Origin: Streptomyces sp. LS1784
Lineage (GTDB): Bacteria; Actinomycetota; Actinomycetes; Streptomycetales; Streptomycetaceae
Direction of reading: 5' to 3'
Length of the DNA stretch: 37,274 nt
NCBI RefSeq assembly: GCF_020103755.1
Contig: NZ_JAHSQD010000023.1
Location: 1-37,274, forward strand
Numbering within the stretch: position 1 is the stretch's first letter; each line of letters starts with the position of its first letter. The position numbers and the translations under genes were made by a program. Of this stretch, positions 1 to 6,575 are shown one piece after another. Below the pieces are notes generated by a model, which had not been told where the DNA came from, made no database searches, and saw only the letters and a list, made by a program, of their open reading frames with translations.

Positions 1-206
1 GACGGCTCGGCGGTCGCCGTCACGCTCGGCGTGGCCGCTCCCGCCCCGGCCGAGGCCGTCGGCCCGTCCCCGCCGCCGGAGGCCGCCCAGACCGAGCCGC
101 CCACCAGCACCAGTGCCGCCAGCCCGGCCGGCACCACCAGCCGGGGCTGAAGGAACCTCCGCCGCCGCGTTCCCTCGTCCGTTCCCGCCGTCGTCGCTTC
201 CGCCAT
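1..206 (-). CDS. N-terminus of a membrane-anchored or secreted protein (partial)
   Basis: An ATG at 204-206 is preceded by a G-rich ribosome-binding sequence (AGCGGGGGGAA) and opens a frame that leaves the window at base 1, so only about 68 codons are seen. The N-terminus is basic (TRRRRFLQPR), followed by one hydrophobic stretch (roughly residues 23-41, rich in L, V, A and G) and then an Ala/Thr/Ser/Pro-rich linker. This is the layout of a signal peptide or signal anchor followed by an extracytoplasmic region. No conserved domain lies inside the window, so function cannot be assigned; a cell-wall enzyme would be one guess. It lies downstream of polA on the same strand, beyond a terminator-like hairpin, so it probably has its own promoter. 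Confidence 0.6.
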   Translation of the reverse strand, partial: MAEATTAGTDEGTRRRRFLQPRLVVPAGLAALVLVGGSVWAASGGGDGPTASAGAGAATPSVTATAEP

Positions 207-266
207 CGCCGTTCCCCCCGCTCACAGCCGCGCCCACTGCGCGGCGGACCGGCAGGATCGTAGCGA

Positions 267-296
267 CGGGCCCGGACACTCGCGCGCCCGGGCCCG
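267..296 (-). terminator. Terminator-like hairpin after polA
   Basis: CGGGCCCGG (267-275) and CCGGGCCCG (288-296) form a perfect 9-bp stem with a 12-nt loop, starting 17 nt beyond the polA stop codon. There is no U-tract, which is usual for actinobacterial terminators. Confidence 0.55.
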
Positions 297-312
297 CCCG
301 GAAACCATCGCG

Positions 313-3090
313 TCAGTGCGCGGCGGCCTCCCAGTTCGGGCCGACGCCGACGGAGACGTCCAGCGGGGCGCGCAGCGGGTAGGCGCCCGCCATCTGCTCG
401 CGGACGAGGGCCTCGACCTGCTCGCGCTCGCCCGGGGCCAGCTCCAGCACGATTTCGTCGTGCACCTGGAGCAGCATCCGGGAGGTGAGGCCGGCCGTGC
501 GCAGCGCCTCGTCCACCCGGAGCATGGCGATCTTGACGATGTCGGCGGCCGAGCCCTGGATCGGGGCGTTCAGGGCCATCCGCTCGGCCATCTCGCGGCG
601 CTGGCGGTTGTCGCTGTTGAGGTCCGGCAGGTAGCGGCGGCGGCCGAGCAGGGTCTCGGTGTAGCCCGTCGCCCGGGCCTCGTCGACGACCCGGCGCAGG
701 TAGTCCCGCACGCCGCCGAAGCGCTCGAAGTAGGTGTCCATCAGGCCCTGGGCCTCGGCCGGCTTGATGCCGAGCTGCTGCGAGAGCCCGTACGCGGACA
801 GCCCGTACGCCAGGCCGTAGGACATCGCCTTGATCTTGCGGCGCATCTCGGCGTCCACCGCGGCGCGCGGCACCTCGAAGACCTGGGAGGCGACGGTGTT
901 GTGGAGGTCCTCGCCGGAGGCGAAGGCCTCGATCAGCGCCTCGTCCTCGGACAGGTGCGCCATGATCCGCAGCTCGATCTGCGAGTAGTCGGCGGTGAGC
1001 AGCGACTCGTAGCCCTCGCCGACGATGAAGGCGCGGCGGATCGCCCGGCCCTCCTCGGTGCGGACCGGGATGTTCTGCAGGTTCGGGTCCTGCGAGGAGA
1101 GCCGGCCGGTGGCGGCGACCATCTGGTTGAAGGTGGTGTGGATGCGGCCCTTGGGCGAGACGGTCTTGAGCAGGCCCTCGACGGTGGTGCGCAGCTTGGC
1201 CTGGTCGCGGTGGCGCAGCAGGATGACCGGCAGTTCGTTGTCGGTCTGGGTGGCCAGCCAGGTGAGCGCGTCGGCGTCGGTGGTGTAGCCGGTCTTGATC
1301 TTCTTGGTCTTGGGGAGCGCGAGCTCGCCGAAGAGGATCTCCTGGAGCTGCTTGGGCGAGCCGAGGTTGAACTCGTGCCCGGCGGCGGCGTGCGCCTCCT
1401 CCACCACGCGCTGGATCTCGGCGGCGAACTGGGCCTCCAGGCCGGTGAGCCACTGGCGGTCGGCGGCGATGCCGTAGCGCTCCATGCGGGCCAGCAGGTC
1501 GGCGATGGGCAGTTCCATGTCGTGCATCAGCCCGGTGGCGCCGACCTCGGCGAGGCGGGTGTCGAAGAGCGCGGCGAGGTCGAGCACGGCGCGGGCCTGC
1601 AGCATCAGCGACTGGGCGTGCGCGGTCGGGTCCTCCTCCGGTGCGTCGAAGGCGAGTTGGCCGCTCTCGGCGGCGGGGGCCGGGCTGAGCGAGCGGGCCA
1701 GGTACTCCTCGGAGAGCACCTCCAGGGTGAAGGTGCGGCGGCCGGGCTTCTCCAGGTAGGCGGCGAGCGCGGTGTCGGCGACGACGCCCTGGATCGTCCA
1801 GCCGCGCTCCGCGAAGGCGCGCTTGACCTGCTTGGCGATGTGCAGGGCCTTGGGGGCGGTGGCGTCGGCGAGCCAGTCGGCGAAGGCCCGCTCGTCCTCC
1901 TCCGCGAGCAGCGCCGGGTCGAACCAGGCGGCGGCCTCCCCGGCGGCGAGGGCCACTTCGGTGACCTCGCCGGCGCCGAGCGCCCACTGGTAGACGGCGG
2001 CGAGCGCGACGGTGGTCTTGCCGTCGGAGGCGTGCTCGGCCAGCCAGGCGGCCAGGGTGCCCGGGTCGGTGAGGAGTTCGCCGTCCACCTCGACGCCGGG
2101 GGCGAGCTCGGCGGCTTCCTCCTCGCCGGCGGACGGGTCGATGCCGAAGACCCGGTCGCGGAAGTTGGCGTTGCGGAACTCCAGCGACTCCATCAGGGTG
2201 CCGACGGCGCCCTTGTCGAACGGCTTGCGGTCCAGGTCGGCGACGCCGAGCGGGAGTTCGACGTCGCGCACCAGCTCGGTGAGCACCCGGTTGCGCCTGA
2301 CCGAGTCGAGGTGGTCGCGCAGCTTCTCGCCGATCTTGCCCTTGACCTCGTCGGCGCGGGCGACGAGTTCGTCGAAGGAGCCGAACTGGTTGACCCACTT
2401 GGCGGCGGTCTTCTCGCCGACGCCGGGGATGCCGGGCAGGTTGTCGGACGGGTCCCCGCGCAGCGCGGCGAGGTCCGGGTACTGGCGCGGGGTGACGCCG
2501 TACTTCTCGGTGACCTTCTCCGGGGTGAAGCGGGTGAGCTCGGAGACGCCCTTGGTCGGGTAGAGCACGGTGATGTGGTCGGTGACCAGCTGGAGCGAGT
2601 CACGGTCGCCGGTGACGATGTCGACGTCGTAGCCGGCCGCCTCGGCGGCGGTGGCCAGGGTGGCGATGATGTCGTCGGCCTCGAAGCCCTCGGCCGTCAG
2701 CCGGGGGACGTTCATGGCGTCGAGCAGTTCGCCGATCAGGCCGACCTGGCTGCGGAACTCGTCCGGCGTCTTGGCGCGGTTGGCCTTGTAGTCGGGGAAC
2801 TCGACGGAGCGGAAGGTCTGCCGGGAGAGGTCGAAGGCGACGGCGAGGTGGGTGGGCTGCTCGTCCCGGACGGTGTTGGCGAGCATCGAGGCGAAGCCGT
2901 AGACCGCGTTGGTGGGCTGGCCGGTGGAGGTGTTGAAGTTCTCCACGGGCAGGGCGTAGAAGGCCCGGTAGGCCATCGAGTGCCCGTCGAGCAGCATCAG
3001 CCGGGGCCGCGGGCCGGCCCCGCCGCCACCCGTCGCGCCCTTGTCCGTACTCTGCGTAGCCACGTCAACGTCCGTTCCTGCCGATTCCAC
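313..3090 (-). CDS. polA: DNA polymerase I
   Basis: DNA polymerase I, for Okazaki-fragment processing and repair synthesis. Residue numbers use the GTG at 3090 (925 aa). The 5'-nuclease domain spans about 28-320 (DGHSMAYRAFYALP, then GDRDSLQLV). A degenerate 3'-exonuclease-like domain covers about 335-530, and the polymerase domain 545-925. Motif A is DYSQIELR from D701, motif B is RRKIKAMSYG near 750, and motif C is VHDE with H877-D878-E879. The metal-binding residues of the proofreading domain look lost: no DxE at Exo I, and AKQVKRA where NLKYD-type residues are expected. This is common in actinobacterial PolA. A second GTG at 3063 follows AGGAACGG and could be the true start (916 aa). It is transcribed divergently from the thioesterase gene. 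Confidence 0.97.
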   Translation of the reverse strand: MESAGTDVDVATQSTDKGATGGGGAGPRPRLMLLDGHSMAYRAFYALPVENFNTSTGQPTNAVYGFASMLANTVRDEQPTHLAVAFDLSRQTFRSVEFPDYKANRAKTPDEFRSQVGLIGELLDAMNVPRLTAEGFEADDIIATLATAAEAAGYDVDIVTGDRDSLQLVTDHITVLYPTKGVSELTRFTPEKVTEKYGVTPRQYPDLAALRGDPSDNLPGIPGVGEKTAAKWVNQFGSFDELVARADEVKGKIGEKLRDHLDSVRRNRVLTELVRDVELPLGVADLDRKPFDKGAVGTLMESLEFRNANFRDRVFGIDPSAGEEEAAELAPGVEVDGELLTDPGTLAAWLAEHASDGKTTVALAAVYQWALGAGEVTEVALAAGEAAAWFDPALLAEEDERAFADWLADATAPKALHIAKQVKRAFAERGWTIQGVVADTALAAYLEKPGRRTFTLEVLSEEYLARSLSPAPAAESGQLAFDAPEEDPTAHAQSLMLQARAVLDLAALFDTRLAEVGATGLMHDMELPIADLLARMERYGIAADRQWLTGLEAQFAAEIQRVVEEAHAAAGHEFNLGSPKQLQEILFGELALPKTKKIKTGYTTDADALTWLATQTDNELPVILLRHRDQAKLRTTVEGLLKTVSPKGRIHTTFNQMVAATGRLSSQDPNLQNIPVRTEEGRAIRRAFIVGEGYESLLTADYSQIELRIMAHLSEDEALIEAFASGEDLHNTVASQVFEVPRAAVDAEMRRKIKAMSYGLAYGLSAYGLSQQLGIKPAEAQGLMDTYFERFGGVRDYLRRVVDEARATGYTETLLGRRRYLPDLNSDNRQRREMAERMALNAPIQGSAADIVKIAMLRVDEALRTAGLTSRMLLQVHDEIVLELAPGEREQVEALVREQMAGAYPLRAPLDVSVGVGPNWEAAAH

Positions 3091-3159
3091 TACCGGCCAC
3101 CGATCCTATGGCCCGGCACCGACAAAAAGGACGCCGCGCCGGTCCGACCGCACCTGCTA

Positions 3160-3184
3160 CCTACGAGTAGGACGGTCGTACGAT
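3160..3184 (+). promoter_or_regulatory. Palindrome and possible -10 in the polA/thioesterase divergent region
   Basis: CCTAC-GA-GTAGG (3160-3171) is a perfect 12-bp inverted repeat. It is followed by TACGAT (3179-3184), a fair -10 hexamer about 40 nt before the thioesterase ATG; no convincing -35 is seen. It could be an operator or simply a promoter region; assignment is tentative. Confidence 0.3.
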
Positions 3185-3221
3185 CACAGGCGGCACATCC
3201 CCGAGCGGCAGGAGCTTCCCC

Positions 3222-3686
3222 ATGACCGATGCGGCCCCCGACACCGCCCCCGTCCTGCACGTCCCGCAGGACGTGCTGGACCACTTCGCCAAGCTCGGCG
3301 TGAACCCGGAGACCTTCTCCGGCGGCCACCTCGGCGAGAAGCTCGGCATCCGGGTCGTCGAGGCCTCCGGCGACCGCGTGGTCGGCACCATGCCCGTGGA
3401 GGGCAACCAGCAGCCGTACGGGCTGCTGCACGGCGGCGCGTCGGCGGCGCTGGCCGAGACGCTGGGCTCGATCGGGGCGATGCTGCACGCCGGCCCCGGC
3501 CGGTACGCGGTCGGCGTGGACCTCAACGCCACCCACCACCGCTCGGCCACCTCCGGGCTGGTGACCGGGGTCGCGACGGCCGTGTTCAAGGGCCGTACCG
3601 CCGCCACCTACGAGATCGCGATCACCGACGACACCGGCCGGCGGATCACTAGCTGCCGGCTGACCTGCATGCTGCGCGACCTCTGA
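3222..3686 (+). CDS. PaaI-family hotdog-fold acyl-CoA thioesterase
   Basis: A 154-residue single hotdog domain that should hydrolyse a (hydroxy)aryl- or acyl-CoA thioester in the cytoplasm. The signature is clear: YGLLHGGASAALAETLGS, with H70-G71-G72 and the candidate catalytic acid E79 on the central helix, as in the PaaI / 4-hydroxybenzoyl-CoA / DHNA-CoA thioesterase group. A second family motif, GVDLNATHHRSA, follows. The ATG is preceded by AGGAG at good spacing. The substrate cannot be read from the sequence: phenylacetyl-CoA-type housekeeping and 1,4-dihydroxy-2-naphthoyl-CoA hydrolysis (menaquinone synthesis) are both possible. It stands alone, divergent from polA and followed by a long stem-loop. 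Confidence 0.9.
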   Translation: MTDAAPDTAPVLHVPQDVLDHFAKLGVNPETFSGGHLGEKLGIRVVEASGDRVVGTMPVEGNQQPYGLLHGGASAALAETLGSIGAMLHAGPGRYAVGVDLNATHHRSATSGLVTGVATAVFKGRTAATYEIAITDDTGRRITSCRLTCMLRDL

Positions 3687-3755
3687 CCCCCAAAGACCCG
3701 ACAACGTCCGTCAGGCATCCACGAGTTCACTCCGGACGACATCAAGTCCCTTTTC

Positions 3756-3813
3756 CGCCCCCTTGTTTGACCTTCCGCCACCCTGGGCAGGCGTTGGTCT
3801 GGACAAGGGGGCG
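3756..3813 (+). terminator. Long three-segment stem-loop after the thioesterase gene
   Basis: CGCCCCCTTGT (3756-3766) is perfectly complementary to ACAAGGGGGCG (3803-3813). Inside it GACC (3769-3772) pairs with GGTC (3796-3799), and CGCC (3776-3779) with GGCG (3790-3793). The result is a 58-nt hairpin of 11+4+4 bp broken by small internal loops. It may terminate the thioesterase transcript, but it is more elaborate than the other terminators here and could belong to a structured RNA. Confidence 0.55.
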
Positions 3814-3852
3814 TTCGCATGTCCGGGCGCAGCCGGCGCACAACCGGCGCCC

Positions 3853-3867
3853 GTAACGTTGCGTTAC
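3853..3867. promoter_or_regulatory. Inverted repeat GTAACG-N3-CGTTAC
   Basis: A perfect 6-bp inverted repeat with a 3-nt centre (TTG), about 420 nt upstream of livJ. Its size and symmetry fit a dimeric regulator's operator. It does not match the GlnR pattern (GTnAC-N6-GnAAC), because the second half is TTACA. Confidence 0.35.
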
Positions 3868-3940
3868 AAGTAGGAAATCCGATCAATTGCCGGTTCCGGG
3901 GCCTCCAGGCGCCCCGGGGCCGCTCGGTCGCGCCCTCGAT

Positions 3941-3996
3941 GTCCGCAATCCGGACGCTCAAGGTCGAAACCAGGGCATCGGACACCAGTGTCCGAT
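3941..3996. promoter_or_regulatory. Two related inverted repeats upstream of livJ, candidate operators
   Basis: ATCGGACAC (3977-3985) and GTGTCCGAT (3988-3996) form a perfect 9-bp inverted repeat around CA. Just upstream, GTCCG (3941-3945) and CGGAC (3951-3955) form a second repeat from similar words with a 5-nt spacer. Both lie about 290-345 nt before the livJ start, in a stretch with no convincing gene. Repeats this perfect in an intergenic region usually bind a dimeric transcription factor. The regulator is unknown. Confidence 0.45.
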
Positions 3997-4179
3997 AGTC
4001 GGTGCTGCCAGCTGCAACCCCCATTTCTGGCCCTTGCATCGCCCCACCAGCGCGTAAACGCCCGACATCGCGGGGTCGATCGAGCCGGAACGACCACATG
4101 GTGAGACAAATGCTCTGTGTGCTCATAACAAGAGAATCACAGCCTGCTCCCAACACTGCCCGAGCCGCCCAACGGCATC

Positions 4180-4185
4180 TAGAGT
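4180..4185 (+). promoter_or_regulatory. Possible -10 hexamer of livJ
   Basis: TAGAGT fits the TANNNT -10 pattern of the Streptomyces housekeeping sigma factor and lies about 100 nt upstream of the livJ GTG. No good -35 is seen at 16-19 nt. Apart from this and the inverted repeats, I see no gene in 3687-4284; a short minus-strand frame at 3864-4109 is not convincing. Confidence 0.25.
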
Positions 4186-4284
4186 CACGGCCAGTCACCG
4201 CGCCATTCGATTGGGCCAGGCCCTCCGCGCATTTCGGCTCCCGCCACTCAGGCGCGGGCGCCTCCTGAACCGAAGGGGACCCTC

Positions 4285-5514
4285 GTGCGTCACCGTTCAG
4301 CAGTTGTCGTGAGCATTGCCGTGATCGGCGCCCTCAGCCTCAGCGCCTGCGGCTCCCGCGGAGAGAAGAAGAGCGGCGACGGCGGCAACGCCAACTCCGG
4401 CGCCACCACCGTCGTCATCGGTGTCGACGCCCCGCTCACCGGCGACCTCTCCGCCCTCGGCCTCGGCATCCGCAACTCCGTCGACCTCGCGGTCAAGAAG
4501 GCCAACGAGACCAACGAGGTCCCCGGCGTCAAGTTCGAGATCAAGGCCCTCGACGACACCGGCAAGCCCGCCCCCGGCCAGCAGAACGCCACCCAGCTGG
4601 TCGGCGACTCCAAGGTCCTCGGCGTCGTCGGCCCGCTCAACTCCAGTGTGGCGCAGTCGATGCAGCAGATCTTCGACGACGCGAACCTGGTCGAGGTCTC
4701 CCCCGCCAACACCGGCGTCGCCCTCAGCCAGGGCGAGAAGTGGGCCAACGGCGAGAAGAAGCGCCCGTTCAAGTCCTACTTCCGCACCGCCACCACCGAC
4801 GCCGTCCAGGGCCCGTTCGCCGCCCAGTTCCTCTACAACGACGCCAAGAAGACCAAGGTCTTCCTGATCGACGACCAGAAGACCTACGGCGCGGGCCTGG
4901 CCGGCACCTTCAAGGGCGAGTTCACCAAGCTCGGCGGCACCCTGGTCGGCGAGGAGCACGTCAACCCCGACGACCGCGACTTCGCCGCCATCGTCACCAA
5001 GGTCAGGAGCTCCGGCGCCGAAGCCGTCTACTACGGCGGCGAGTACCCCGCGGCCGGCCCGCTCTCCCTCCAGCTCAAGGAAGCCGGCGTCAGCATCCCG
5101 CTGATGGGCGGCGACGGCATGCAGAGCGGCGACTACATCAAGCTCAACCCCAAGAGCGCGGGCGACTACGCCACCGCCGTCGGCCTGCCCGTCGAGACCC
5201 TCGACACCGCCAAGAAGTACATCGCCGACTACAAGACGGCCGGCTACAAGGACGCCTACGAGACCTACGGCGGCTACTCCTACGACAGCGCCTGGGCCAT
5301 CATCCAGGGCGTCAAGCAGGCCGTGAAGGACAACAACGGCAAGGTCCCCGACCGCAAGGCCGTCCGCGACGCCGTCCAGAAGGTCACCTTCGACGGCGTG
5401 ACCGGCCCGGTCTCCTTCGACGAGTTCGGCGACACCACCAACAAGCAGCTCACCGTCTACGTCGTCAAGGACGGCAAGTGGGCCGTGGAGAAGTCCGGCA
5501 CCTTCAAGGGCTGA
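4285..5514 (+). CDS. livJ: Branched-chain amino acid ABC transporter substrate-binding lipoprotein
   Basis: A 409-residue extracytoplasmic binding protein that captures leucine, isoleucine and valine (or related amino acids) for the LivHMGF permease. The N-terminus is a lipoprotein signal: basic MRHR, a hydrophobic core, then lipobox LSAC with the lipidated cysteine near residue 22. The mature part begins with the family pattern VVIGVDAPLTGDLSALGLG and continues with VLGVVGPLNSSVAQSM and VFLIDDQKTYGAGLAG, typical of the type I periplasmic-binding (Peripla_BP_6) fold. A GTG start follows GAAGGGGAC. It is first in the livJHMGF cluster and separated from livH by a hairpin, which often allows excess binding protein relative to permease. 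Confidence 0.95.
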   Translation: MRHRSAVVVSIAVIGALSLSACGSRGEKKSGDGGNANSGATTVVIGVDAPLTGDLSALGLGIRNSVDLAVKKANETNEVPGVKFEIKALDDTGKPAPGQQNATQLVGDSKVLGVVGPLNSSVAQSMQQIFDDANLVEVSPANTGVALSQGEKWANGEKKRPFKSYFRTATTDAVQGPFAAQFLYNDAKKTKVFLIDDQKTYGAGLAGTFKGEFTKLGGTLVGEEHVNPDDRDFAAIVTKVRSSGAEAVYYGGEYPAAGPLSLQLKEAGVSIPLMGGDGMQSGDYIKLNPKSAGDYATAVGLPVETLDTAKKYIADYKTAGYKDAYETYGGYSYDSAWAIIQGVKQAVKDNNGKVPDRKAVRDAVQKVTFDGVTGPVSFDEFGDTTNKQLTVYVVKDGKWAVEKSGTFKG

Positions 5515-5558
5515 CACTCGGTCACCGACAGCACCACCAGCGCCACTTCTCCACCACC

Positions 5559-5591
5559 GCGCGCGGGGGCGCCACGAGTGCCCCCGCGCGC
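5559..5591 (+). terminator. Intercistronic hairpin between livJ and livH
   Basis: GCGCGCGGGGGC (5559-5570) and GCCCCCGCGCGC (5580-5591) make a perfect 12-bp stem with a 9-nt loop in the 131-nt livJ-livH gap. Likely roles are partial termination or 3'-end protection of livJ mRNA. Confidence 0.6.
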
Positions 5592-5645
5592 ACCCACATC
5601 CACCACCCACGCGGACACCCCCGAACGCACTACGGAGGCCCAGCG

Positions 5646-6575
5646 GTGCACGACCTACCGCAGCAGCTGGCCAACGGCCTGATCCTCGGCGCCCTCTACG
5701 GGCTCGTCGCGATCGGCTACACGATGGTCTACGGCATCGTCCAGCTCATCAACTTCGCCCACGGCGAGATCGTCATGGTCGGCGGCTTCGGCGCCCTGAC
5801 CGCCTACCTCGCCCTCCCCGGCGGCACCACCCTGTGGCTGGCCCTGCCGCTCATGCTGATCGCCGGCATCCTGGTCTCCACCCTCACCGCCGTCGCCGCC
5901 GAGCGCTTCGCCTACCGCCCCCTGCGCAACGCGCCCCGGCTGGCCCCGCTGATCACCGCCATCGGGCTGTCCATCTTCCTCCAGCAGCTCGTCTTCTCGT
6001 TCTACCCGGACGCCAAGAAGGCCCGGGTCTTCCCCAAGCTCCCCGGCGACCCGTTCAGCCTCGGCTCCGTCACCATCCAGCGCAGCGACCTCTTCCTGAT
6101 CATCGCCGCCCCGCTGTGCATGCTCGCCCTCGGCTGGTTCGTCACCCGCACCCGCTCCGGCCGCGCCATGCAGGCCACCAGCCAGGACCCGGACACCGCC
6201 AAGCTGATGGGCATCGACACCGACCGCATCATCGTCATGGCCTTCGCCATCGGCGCCGCGTTCGCCGCCGTCGCCGCCGTCGCCTACGGACTGCGCAGCG
6301 GCCAGGTCGACTTCCGGATGGGCTTCATCCTCGGCCTCAAGGCCTTCACCGCCGCCGTCCTCGGCGGCATCGGCAACATCTACGGCGCCATGCTCGGCGG
6401 CATCGCCCTCGGCCTCGCCGAAGCCCTCGCCACCGGCTACATCCAGCACCTGCCCGGCATGCACCTCTTCGGGGGCGGCGCCTGGAAGGACGTCTGGGCC
6501 TTCGTTCTCCTCATCCTCGTACTCCTGATCCGGCCCCAGGGCCTGCTCGGCGAGCGCGTCGCGGACAGGGCGTGA
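5646..6575 (+). CDS. livH: Branched-chain amino acid ABC transporter permease LivH
   Basis: A 309-residue inner-membrane permease, one half of the transmembrane channel with LivM. It starts at GTG 5646 after a GGAGG ribosome-binding site (the frame continues upstream without a start). Eight or so hydrophobic segments are visible. The opening NGLILGALYGLVAIGYTMVYG and the FAHGEIVMVGGF motif are diagnostic of LivH. The cytoplasmic coupling loop that contacts the ATPases is GRAMQATSQDPDTAKLMGID (near 178-197). It ends in the Streptomyces-type GLLGERVADRA. The stop overlaps the livM GTG start, indicating coupled translation. Confidence 0.95.
   Translation: MHDLPQQLANGLILGALYGLVAIGYTMVYGIVQLINFAHGEIVMVGGFGALTAYLALPGGTTLWLALPLMLIAGILVSTLTAVAAERFAYRPLRNAPRLAPLITAIGLSIFLQQLVFSFYPDAKKARVFPKLPGDPFSLGSVTIQRSDLFLIIAAPLCMLALGWFVTRTRSGRAMQATSQDPDTAKLMGIDTDRIIVMAFAIGAAFAAVAAVAYGLRSGQVDFRMGFILGLKAFTAAVLGGIGNIYGAMLGGIALGLAEALATGYIQHLPGMHLFGGGAWKDVWAFVLLILVLLIRPQGLLGERVADRA

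Noticed and set aside
20-2398. A 792-codon minus-strand frame overlapping polA
   Set aside because: Arg/Pro/Gly-rich shadow in another phase; the polymerase motifs are in the polA frame. Only the short N-terminal frame at 1-206 is kept as a separate gene.
316-3225. A 969-codon plus-strand frame opposite polA
   Set aside because: It is the antisense shadow of polA with repetitive composition and no domain motif.
3864-4109. A possible 81-residue minus-strand protein in the livJ upstream region
   Set aside because: No family resemblance, no ribosome-binding site, and it runs across the inverted repeats; base use is not typical of genes here.
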